This document shows positions 55,388 through 64,000 of a DNA stretch of 64,000 bases, in pieces (positions within the stretch are counted from its first letter, which is position 1; each line of letters begins with the position of its first letter). A model generated the notes under the pieces. That model searched no databases, was not told the origin of the DNA, and saw only the letters and a program-made list of their open reading frames with translations. A program made the translations under genes and the position numbers. Origin of the DNA: Cyanophora paradoxa (lineage: Eukaryota; Glaucocystophyceae; Cyanophorales; Cyanophoraceae); NCBI GenBank assembly GCA_004431415.1, contig QPMI01000434.1:186001-250000 (forward strand), read 5' to 3'.

Positions 55388-56208
55388 TTATCGGGGCGGG
55401 TATGGCACGCCGGGGTAGTATTGGTACTGCGTCGCGGGGTACGTGGGGCCATACGCGTAGCTGTACAAGGGCGTGCCGACGGGTACGCCGCCGACCGAGC
55501 CTGGGGGGGCGCTGTTGACGGGGATACCGTACGGTACATGGACGTGGACGTGGGCGTGGGGAGGCTGGTGGTGGTGGTGGTGCTGTGCGGCATTGGGGTA
55601 CAACTGCGGCTGCGCTTGCGGAGGGTACGTTGTGGCGCCGTGGGGGTGGACGGGGCAGCCGGCGTACGGGACTTGGACCGGCTGCCCAACGACGGGCTCC
55701 GAGTAAGGGGCCACGTTCGGCGGAGGCGAGTCTGCCCGCTGCGCATAGATCGTCTGCGGGGCGCCCCCGCTGGAGGGTCCTGCGGCCGCCGGCGCCGGCC
55801 CGTCCTTCGGCGGCTTCACTCCGCCGAACTTCTCCGCGAGCGCCATCGCGATTAGATTGCGTCCCAGGCCGTCCGGTCCGGCGCCTTGCAAAAATGTTGG
55901 CTTTTTACACAGCGGGCATTCGATGCAGCCGCTTTTCACTGCGCAGGCGATGTCAGCCGAGCCGAAGGCGGAGGGAGAACGTTTGACGCTAGCGCACCGA
56001 GTGGTCGGATGCATGCCAGACACGCGGAATGCATGCAATGCAGGACCCTAGGGTCGCTGAACACGTCAAGGCAGATGGGGCACGTAAGCTGCGGAGCAAG
56101 TCAAGCCTGCCGTATGCATGTATGCGGCGCGGCTTCGCCGACCTCCTCAATGATCTTATCGTTCTGCTCCGCAACCCCGCCGCTGGAATCGCCCTGAGCG
56201 CTCGACAT
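55388..56208 (-). CDS. RING-finger protein (probable E3 ubiquitin ligase)
   Basis: ATG 56208-56206 (MSSAQGDSSGGVAEQNDKII). Removing a short intron (donor gtcggcg, acceptor ccgcag) joins IIEE to LTCPICLDVFSDPRVLHCMH. A second intron joins SACLACIRPL to VKSGCIECPLCKKPTF. Together these give a complete C3HC4 RING: CPIC, CxH, CxxC, CPLC. A helical piece (GRNLIAMALAEKFGG) follows, then a Pro/Tyr/His-rich tail with HHHHH and tyrosine repeats, ending YYPGVPYPPR with the stop at 55390-55388. The tail may be an aggregation- or scaffold-type low-complexity domain. RING proteins of this layout are usually E3 ligases; the substrate is unknown. It is divergent from MBF1, 369 bp away. Confidence 0.8.
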
Positions 56209-56577
56209 TCCGCTGTCTCCCCACCGCAACCCCGCCCTCCTCGTGCTCCTGCGGTACTCCTCTCTGCTGCGGTATTCCACGCTGCTGCAGCTGGGCCTCG
56301 AGAGAGCTGTAACGTACGGTACCGCGCTGACGATGTAGCTGGTGCGGAGATATGTGCGAACGCCGAAAACAAGCTGCGGACGAGCAACTGACGAGCTTCA
56401 AACGAGCTGAGCTGCTGCGCGCGGTGCTTGAAGGATATTGCTTGAGCTGAGCTGCTGCACGCGGTGCAACAATGGGGCTGAAGACCAGGGTTCGGCTCCG
56501 CCAAGTCACTTACCGGCGTCGGCGGCAAGCTTGAGAAGCAGAGTGCAGCAGCGGCTTTCAGCAAAAGCGAGAGAGCG

Positions 56578-57524
56578 ATGGACCAGGACTGGGAACCCGG
56601 TTAGTTGGCGCCGATCACAACAATTCGCCGATCGGGCCATCCCCGCGGTTGATCCCATCTCACCGCTTCCTGACGTCCGCGTCGCAGTTGTCATCCGCAA
56701 GAAGCCCGCCGCTGGCGCTTCTGGATCAAAGCTCTCTGACGAGCGCGCCGTGGCCGTCGCCCGCTCGCAAGGCGCTGAGGTATGCATGATGGCGGGCTCA
56801 TGACACCTGCATGCCGTCCCTTTCGCAAGATAGAGCGCCTTTCCTCCTTAAGGAATGCGCCCCTTCTTGGGTTATCGCCATGCATCTGTTGCTGAGCGCT
56901 ATGGGCGCGCTCAATTCACACGGGGCTCGCGCAGGTTGAGACGTTGAAGAAGTTCGCTGCCGGATCGAACAAGAAGACTGCCACTCCGAACGCTTCCAAG
57001 CTCGATGCTGAGACGGAGGAGTTCGTGCAACTTTTGTGTTTACCACGTCCCTTTGTGCTTCTCGCCGTTGACATTTCGTTCCCTCGTCTTTCCCAACTGC
57101 AGGCTGCACCACGACACCGTTCCTCGCACCCTGGCGCTCGAGATCCAAAAGGGCCGCCAAGCGAAGAAGTGGACCCAGAAGCAGCTCGCGCAGGCAATGA
57201 GCGAGGTTCGTGAGCTGCTTCTAATGTCTCAGAGTCTTTCTTTCTTTATCTTTCAACACTTCCTCGGCATCGCCGCCGCCGCTGCTGCTGCTGCCGCCGC
57301 CGCCATCTAACATCCTCCTCTTCTTTCGCAGCGGGAAGATGTCGTGAAGGACTATGAGAACGGCAAAGCCATTCCGAACGTGCAGATGATCGTCAAGTTT
57401 GAGCGGTTCGAGCTTCGGATACCTGCTTTAATGGCGTGGAAACGAACCATTGAACGCGGGTCGCAGGGCTCTCGGCATCCGGCTGCCTCGGCCGCAAAAG
57501 GCGAAGGCGAAGGCCACCGAGTAG
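56578..57524 (+). CDS. MBF1: Multiprotein bridging factor 1 (MBF1/EDF1)
   Basis: A transcriptional co-activator bridging TBP and bZIP factors, also linked to ribosome-collision quality control. Start ATG 56578 (MDQDWEPV|VIRKKPAAG). Then VETLKKFAAGSNKKTATPN, KLDAETEE, HHDTVPRTLALEIQKGRQ, the helix-turn-helix AKKWTQKQLAQAMSE and VVKDYENGKAIPNVQMIVK. The end is ALGIRLPRPQKAKAKATE with TAG 57522-57524. Frame continuity at the third junction requires a donor at 57036 (gtgttt), which adds FVQLL between TEE and LHHD relative to other MBF1 proteins. Five introns; one carries a GCC/GCT trinucleotide run (about 57270-57305). Motif order and length match the family. Confidence 0.93.
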
Positions 57525-58195
57525 GCCCTCTTTTCGACGCTGTGTTGTAAGAAAGGTCGGTGTGTATGATATTGTGTTTCCCGCGTCTGGAAATGCCAGG
57601 CAGACGATCAAATTTAGTCTTGGGCTTGCGAGGGGGGCCCGGCGGCCGGGCTTTCGGGCCTCTTTTACCGGTAAGGAGGAAGATAGGGAAGACAGAACCT
57701 AGTTGGTTCAAGCGCTCAGCGACTGCGGGCTAGCGCGCGCTAGCGCGTATCCGTAGCCGAGCTCTGAAGTCTGTAGCTCCGGCTCTTGCTGAAACAACCG
57801 GACAACATGCAACTCGTGCGCATGCGCGACTCGAGCTCCGGGATCCTGTACATGTGTTTGTGGAGGGCTCCGCAGAGCGTTCGTACCCCCCCCCGAACAA
57901 CAAGGTTCGCCATCCCGAGATCCCGCCGTGCTTCGGTGTGCGAGTCTATAGCTTGTCTAGACCGGCCCCGAATGGACGAAAAAACGCCGCGCTGTCGCCT
58001 GGGCCCAATCCGTCTAATTCGTTAACCGCCGCGTAATCTTTTTGGGCGGTTATAGGCTCGAATGTGTAGATATCTTCCAAGAGAGCTTGTTTCATCGATC
58101 AGCGGGGCCCCGGATGGCTTTCCGATGGATCCGCCGTAATTTCCGCGGGTTTGCGCAGAGGAGCGAGGCGTCTGCCTTCTCCGTTCACGTTCGAG
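57525..58195. other. Intergenic region
   Basis: About 670 bp without a supported gene. It contains ctagcgcgcgctag (about 57730-57743), related to the recurrent palindromic words of the other intergenic regions, and a short C tract near 57890. Confidence 0.4.
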
Positions 58196-60625
58196 ATGTC
58201 GTACTCGTACTCTTCGTCGGTGAGCAGCGGCGCGGCCGGATCGACCGGTCCGTTCCAAACCGCCCACCCGGATCTCACCGCGTGCCCGGGCGGGCGCAGT
58301 CGTGGGGCGTGGGCCCGACCACGGGCTCGTCCTCGTCCTCGTGGTCCGAGGAGGTCACCGAGGTGCACGACGGCAAGGACCACCCGTGCGCCGCCCGCCG
58401 CCGCCGCGCCCGCCCGTCTCCGCGCCCGCCCGACGGCGTCCCTGACCGCCGCCCCCCCCCACCTTGGCACGCCCTGCCTTGCAGGATGGTCTTCATGCAG
58501 GGCTCGGACGGCCGCTACTCCCAGGGCTACGGCTCCTCGTCCACCGAGTGCGCCCGCCGCCTCCGCCGCCGCCGTCCCGCGCCCCGCGGCCTCCGGCGCG
58601 AGCCCCGGGGCGTCCAGGTACGAGTTCGGCTCGGGCGGCGTGCACACCGGCGAGTACGCGTCGGGCGTCGAGTACGTGAGCGGCGGCAGCGGCGCCTCCT
58701 ACTCGAGCGGCGCCTCCTACTCGAGCGGCGGGGCGCAGTACGGGTCGTCGGGGGCGGCGGGCGGCTCGTCGTACGCGGTGACGACCTCGTCGGGCCCCGC
58801 GGTCGACGTGCACGTCTCGAAGGACCTCCTCGTCTCCAAGGACGTCGCCGTCGACGTCGCCGTCCCCGCCGCCGCCGCCTCCGCCGCCGCCTACACCGGC
58901 GCCAGCACGGTCACCTACAGCGCCTCCAGCGCCCCCGTCGTCATCAACTCGTACACGGGCGCCGCCCCCGCCGGCACCTCCGGCTCCGCCACCGTCAACG
59001 TGCCCCTCGCCCGCCCCCTCGCCCGCCCCTCGCGAGCGGCCCTCACGCTCACGGGGGGCAGTACTACGAGGCGGCGGCCTCGTCGAACCCGGCGGTGGTG
59101 GACTTCGCCGGCTCGTACGGGGCCGACCGCAGCGGCTACTCGTACGGCCTCGGCGCCTCCTCCGAGGCCAAGTACGGCGAGGCGGCGCACGGCGGGCACG
59201 GCTCGAGCGGGTACGAGTACTCGCTCTCGTCGGGCGGCTCGGGCGGCTCCGCCTCGCGCGAGGTCGTCACCGGGAGCCACGGCGGCTACGGCTACGGCAG
59301 CGCCGGCGCCAGCCACGAGTCCTCCTCCTACTCCACCGGCGCCAGCTACGACAGGTGAGGGAGGGCGGCTGGGCGGCTGTGCTGGGCTGGGCGGGGTGGG
59401 GCGGGGCGGGGCGAACGCTCCCAAGGCAGGCGTAGCCCCGCCGCGCCGCCCATTCCCTGACCCCGCCTCTCCCAGCGGGGCCTCGTACGGCTCGGCGTCG
59501 TACTCGCAGCAGGAGGTCGTCTCGTCGGGCGCCTCGAGCGCCGCCGCCGCCTCCCTCCCCGTCTCCGACCTCTACGCGTGCGCCCCTTCACACACACACA
59601 CCCTCTCCCCCCTGTCTGTCGGTGACGCTCGGGAGCAGGGAGCAGCTGCCGATCGCGGTGCCGCAGACGGCCGACCTCCCGCTCCACGAGGCCGTGCGCC
59701 GCCGCCCCAGCGCGCCCCCAGCCGCCTAGCGTCAGGCCGCCTGCGCCCTGCCCGCTGCCCGGCCGCCTCGCCCCGAGCTGCCGGCCGCTGAGGCGCCGCG
59801 AGCAGATTTTCCACGCGACGCCGGTGCCGGTCGTCGAGCAGGACGAGTGCGTCAACAAGACCTACGAGAAGGTGCATCATGCGGATTTAAAACGTTGTAG
59901 ATCGGTATAAGAGGCCCACGAGAAGGCGTGCTTGGTGGCGGGCGCCCCCCGCTGCGCTGCGCCAGAGGGCCCGTGGACCGGCGGGCCGCAGCGAGTCGCT
60001 GATTTTCCTAGCGAGTAGCTGATTTCCCGCCACCTTCAGATCGACATCTACACGCCCAAGACGAACATGCTCTCCATCCACTCGAACCGCCTCGGCAGCA
60101 TGAACTTTGGTGCGCTCTCAGCGGGCGCTGGGCGGGGCCCATCCGACGCTTGGCGGGGGGCAGAGACGATCAAGGGCGGCGAGGCAATCCACCTGGAGCC
60201 CCTCAAGCAGGTGCGATGCGATGCGGCTCCAAAGAGCTGTCCCCCCCCCCCCCCCCCCGACGCGCCCCGCAGACCGTCCTCGTCCCGGCCGGCTGCGGCT
60301 GCGGCGGCTGCGGCGGCTGCGGCTGCGGCTGCGCGGCGGTGCGCGGCGGCGCTGAATCCCGCCCTCCCGTCTATCATCTGAACGCGGGGCGCCGCAGGAG
60401 AAGGACGAGGAGTCGCAGGTCGAGGTGGAGGAGGCGCTGGCGCCCCCGGCCTCGGACGCCGAGGCGCTGCCCTCGGCGGCCCCCGCCCCGGAGGCGGAGG
60501 GGGACATGGCGGACGTCCTCGCCTCCGAGGCCCTCCTCGCCGCCGACGACGAGCTCGCCTTCGTGCGCCCTTCTCACCTCGAGCTCCCTCCGATTCGGCC
60601 CCGCTGACTCGCCCCGCAGCTGTGA
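58196..60625 (+). CDS. Ser/Gly/Tyr-rich protein with Cys-Gly motif, function unknown
   Basis: ATG 58196 (MSYSYSSSVSSGAAGSTGPF). The first two thirds are Ser/Gly/Tyr/Ala-rich low complexity (GGSGASYSSGASYSSGG, YSYGLGASSEAKYGEAAHGG, HESSSYSTGASYDR), with a hydrophobic-patterned stretch DLLVSKDVAVDVAVPAAAAS. The C-terminal part is more ordered: EQLPIAVPQTADLPLHEA, QIFHATPVPVVEQDECVNK, IDIYTPKTNMLSIHSNRLG and GGEAIHLEPLKQ. Then comes TVLVPAG with a CGCGGCGGCGCGC peptide (about 60271-60337), followed by an acidic Ala/Glu tail. The end is uncertain: either TGA at 60605-60607, or a 6-nt last exon (ctgtga, 60620-60625) after an intron. It resembles cell-cortex or extracellular structural proteins in composition only; no family is recognised. 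Confidence 0.55.
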
Positions 60626-63600
60626 GCGCCCGCGAGACGCCCCGGCCCAGTGCTGCCCGCACGGGCTGTCGGCCCTGCTCCACGTCCTCTCCTCTCTCGG
60701 CTTGAACTGTGTCGCAGTGTAGCTAGTCAACGTGCCAAGCCGTGCAAAGATTACAATAGTTTCATTGTGCTTTCGAATTCCACCGATCGCGAACACCGAG
60801 CCGTCGCAGAGGGCCGACCTCGCTGCCAAGGGCGGGCCGTAAGACTTCGGGAAGGGGGCAAGGTGGAGGGGCAGGGGGTTGGGGGCTCGTCTAGAGGGTT
60901 CGGGACTCACCGGGAGGATGGCAAGGCGGAGGGGCATGCGCGCGCAGGGGGCCCGGGCCATATACCCTCATGATCATATGCATGATCATGATCCGATGAT
61001 CTTGATCAGAGTCTGCCAGGCCCTGAGGCTGAGCTCGAGAGCTCGCGACTCGGCGATCGAGCCTCGGAGCTCGAGAGGCTTCGAATTCGAATTCCGAGTT
61101 CAGAGCGAATTATCATAGTATTGAACGTTAACATGTATGCATATCATAGTATCATGATCATACTATGATACTATGATGCGGTCCAACGATCCGGCCGAGC
61201 GCTACCAGGCTAGCCGCTCAAATGATGCGGCTGGAAACAGCTGCAGCGGCGCGTGGGGATTCCGCGCGCGGGGCCGGGGCTGGGAGGGGGGCAACCCCCT
61301 TCCTTAAGCTTCCTGGCCGGACCTATCGATATCCAAGCAAATTTTTGCAAGCACCCGTCGCAGCGCATATGCATGCGCTGCGCTTGCAATTGGCCGCAGT
61401 GGCATCCGATCCGATCCGCTGAGCGTGCACACGCCTCCAGCTGCAGGAGCCGCTGAGCCTCGGAGCTCGAGTCCAGGCCCTCGCGAGGCTATATTTCGAT
61501 TATGTCTGCCCAATACGTGTACTGCCCTGCGCTGCTAGCCTATATCATGATCATATATAACTTGGTAATATTGTATAGCGCTAGCTAGCTATAGTGGCTA
61601 ATACTATGATAGTGAAATTACTAAAAGTTCAAAAGTTACTATTTTCATGATGCTGACTGAACAACACTGGCCGCTGAGCTTAATCGCGATCGATGTCCGA
61701 CGGTCCTAATTATAAACTGCACGTGCACATATGAAGTTTGCGTCTGATGATCCTAGCTATACGCATTACAGTTTTGAATTCTAGATCTGCATTGGGAGCC
61801 GGCAAGCAATTTGCAACGATATCGATACGATGTCCTGATAATCAACAAAAAATCCGACTCGGCGAAAGGCTTAAGTTCCCGATCTCGAGGCCTCGGAGAA
61901 CTGTCTCCTTGCGTTCCTTTCGCCCTCCGCAGAGAAGCATTGCCAGAGCATCTGCATTCCACCCGATCGAGTAAGCAATTAGACTCGGAAGTGTTTTTTC
62001 TTTGAATTCGGAAGGATTCGTAGAAATCGCACCGCGGCAACGGGGGATGGCGAACCCTTTCCAGAATTACCCGTATAAGACAAACGGCGCTCCCGATCAT
62101 GAGCTGGAGACCGGCTGTCGCTTTCCAGGGCGTGCCGGTCTCGGCGAAAGAGAGCGGCGCCGGAGAGGCTCGGGCCGCGGGGGCGCCCCGCTGCGCACGC
62201 GAATTCGAAAGGGGGCGGGCTGGAGCTGGCGCTGCCCGGGCTGGGTCCAAGTGCGGTCGGGGCCGAGTGCATGGAGAGTGAGCTGCAGGTGTCATCGTCG
62301 TCGGCAGCTGCAGACCGGCTCTCCTCGCACTCTAGTTGGTACTGCGGGAAAGACATAGGAGGCGAGCTCTGGAGCACCTCCCTCGCACACGCCAGAGGGC
62401 TCATCATCACAAAAAGCGGAGAAGCTCAGATCAGGGCTGCGCGCCCGGGCCGGCCCTCCTGGCCAACGTTCACGTTTCCAATTGCAACTTGTACGTGGCA
62501 CCGTGCCGTACCGCCCGCACTCACGGCCGCGGGCGACGTCGTCAACGGCGCGGAGCTGACGAGGGCCGGGCGCGGCACTGCGGGAGGCGCAGGAGCCGCG
62601 CGGCTACCAGGCTGACCGATACCGCCGTTGCAATTGCACCAGGGATCGGTTCCTCGAAATCTCACGTTGCAATCTCACGCTTGCTGCTCGCTGCGGCTGC
62701 CGGCGCCGGGCTGATCGACGAACTTCGGAATACCGCGTAGTACCACGACTACAGTCGACGTCGCTTCCTGAAGAGCGTGTACTACGGTATACGTACGCGT
62801 TGATTCCGTCGCCGAGTCGCTTCCTGTTCACCGCTTCGAATTCCTGCGCATGCAGGCTGCAGCTTCCTGCAGCTGCAGCCTGCAGGCTCTCAGAGTCTGC
62901 AGCTGCCAGGCTCAGCGGCTGCACTGCAGCAGTGCAGCTGCCGCAGTGCGCGCGGCGGCAGCTGCATGATGGAGCCTGCATCATCCGAGTCCTGCATGGG
63001 CGCCGGCCGCCGGCGGCCCGGCGCCGCGCCGCCGCCGGCGCCGGCGCCGGCGCGCGCCGCGCGCGCGCGCGCCGCGCGCCGCGCGCGCTGCAGCTGCTGC
63101 CGGCGCCGCACTGCGGCAGGCCCGCAGTGCCAGCCTGCAGCTGCAGCCTGCGCGCGCGGCAGTGCGCGCAGCTGCATGCTGCTGCACTGCACAGTGCACA
63201 CTGGCAGCTGGCGGCGCCGGCGGCGCCGGCGCCTGGCGCGGCAGCTGCGGTCAGTGCGCCGCCGGTCACCGCCGACTCATGATCACCGGGTGGCGCCCAA
63301 TATATTAATGCGCCGCCCAATGCATACAGCGGCCCCAGACCCATAACTCTATACCCCGGTAGGCCGGACCGGACTCCTCGACTAGTAGTACTGGGTACTA
63401 CTGGGCCAGTACTGGCCCAGTGCCCCGTCCAGTGGCCATGGGGCCGCAGCGCTTATTATTAAGCGTGGTACCCGCCGCTACTACCGGTACCCGGCCGCGG
63501 CCGGCCCCACCGGCGCGGGCCGCCGCCGGAAAATTTGAAAGTTTCTTTAATATATCATATATATGGAACTTCGGAGGCCGCGCCGCGCCGCGGCGCTGGC

Positions 63601-63890
63601 GCCGCCGCCGCGGCCCTCGCCGAGTCGGCCTGCAGCTGAGGGCCTGTCACCAGTGTACCGGTATGCCGTCGGACGATCTATAGAGAGAGGAGGGACGGGG
63701 GGAGATCCTGGCGGAGGGGGATGCCAGCTCGTGCACCGGGCTTGAGGCACTTCTGCCCCGCGACGAACGAGCCGAGGGCCATCACCTGTGCACGCACACG
63801 CGCGCAGAGCCTGAGCCGCTGAGCTCGAGCCTGAGCGCAACCGGGTACCCGTGACCCCATCTGATTTCTAGAGGGGATATATCGATAGGG
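60626..63890. other. 3.3-kb gene-free, palindrome-rich region
   Basis: No supported gene. 60960-61200 is built of gatcatgatc/catagtat words; 61120-61170 can form a hairpin with atcatagtat/atactatgat arms. 61480-61760 is AT-rich. 62840-63260 is made almost entirely of self-complementary words (ctgcag, ggcgcc, gcgcgc). 63385-63425 has nested tactggg/cccagta inversions. Open frames across it mirror each other on both strands, as expected from palindromic composition. Confidence 0.6.
62840..63260. repeat. Simple palindrome-word tract (CTGCAG, GGCGCC, GCGCGC)
   Basis: Over about 420 bp nearly every hexamer is or overlaps a self-complementary word. Examples are tgcagctgca near 62880, ggcgccggcgcc near 63040 and a GC-only stretch 63050-63090 of alternating CG. 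Confidence 0.75.
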
Positions 63891-63892
63891 GC

Positions 63893-64000
63893 ATCCCGGG
63901 CCTGAGCGGAAGCTTGAGCGCGCCTTGGCGGGGTGGAAGCCGTGGAGGAGGCCGAAGATGAAGGCCCCGATGTACGCGTCCCCGCACCTGCCCGGCCATA
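63893..64000 (-). CDS. Possible exon of a gene entering from the right edge
   Basis: Reading minus from the window end, one frame gives GDAYIGAFIFGLLHGFHPAK after a possible CAG or GTGCGG splice site. It looks like a membrane-associated or amphipathic segment. Nothing further can be said; the rest lies outside the window. Confidence 0.25.

Noticed and set aside
57786-58025. 79-codon frame starting MLKQPDNMQLVRMRDSS
   Set aside because: No motif, no continuation across plausible splice sites, and it lies in a promoter-like gap.
1-64000. CRISPR arrays, prophage, bacterial operons or an IS element
   Set aside because: No spacer-repeat structure, no bacterial gene layout and no transposase motifs. 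The dense introns show nuclear eukaryotic DNA.

Overview
This is nuclear DNA from a GC-rich, intron-dense eukaryotic microbe, most likely a photosynthetic alga. Genes are split by many short introns (about 50-110 nt) whose donors are mostly GTGCG and whose acceptors are mostly (C/G)CAG. At least two introns appear to start with GC instead of GT. There are no bacterial operons or ribosome binding sites. A divinyl-chlorophyllide/hydroxymethyl-chlorophyll reductase family gene and a fibrillin (plastid-lipid-associated) gene point to a plastid. A tuberin (TSC2) gene and a large myosin argue against a land plant or typical green alga. GC content, GC-AG introns and gene mix together resemble a haptophyte, but that assignment is inference and unproven.

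Layout. 1-133 is the tail of an upstream gene. 495-7075 is a myosin with a long coiled-coil tail; 7.5-9.6 kb is a coiled-coil protein of unknown function. 9.9-17.5 kb is tuberin. It converges on a RING-containing SNF2 helicase (RAD5/RAD16/HLTF type) on the minus strand (17.7-23.1 kb). 23.5-25.6 kb (minus) is the chlorophyll-biosynthesis reductase, head to head with a branched-chain aminotransferase (25.7-27.5 kb). 28.2-33.8 kb encodes a protein with eleven tandem IQ modules. 34.1-36.9 kb is an ALDH3-type aldehyde dehydrogenase.

36.9-43.3 kb is gene-poor and repeat-rich. It holds a 174-bp triplicate repeat and a 1,978-bp element with identical 343-bp TG...CA terminal repeats and a 4-bp target duplication. 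That element abuts a 130-bp tandem array into whose edge it appears to have inserted. 43.3-44.7 kb is a short-chain dehydrogenase, and 45.0-47.1 kb (minus) is fumarylacetoacetase, head to head with a protein built on a repeated LWDERA motif (47.2-49.2 kb). After a palindrome-rich gap come an unknown minus-strand gene, a small mitochondrial-looking basic protein (51.4-51.9 kb), another unknown minus-strand gene (52.3-53.9 kb), fibrillin (54.0-55.2 kb), a RING-finger protein (55.4-56.2 kb, minus), MBF1 (56.6-57.5 kb) and a Ser/Gly/Tyr-rich protein (58.2-60.6 kb). The last 3.3 kb is almost gene-free and full of palindromic words.

The genes do not form one pathway. They are housekeeping genes for motility, TORC1 signalling, DNA repair, pigment, amino-acid and aldehyde metabolism and transcription. 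The striking organisational feature is repeated head-to-head pairing across gaps of about 90-370 bp. Exon boundaries were read by eye from frame continuity and family motifs. Spans run from start to stop and include introns. I found no defence system, CRISPR array, rRNA or convincing tRNA.
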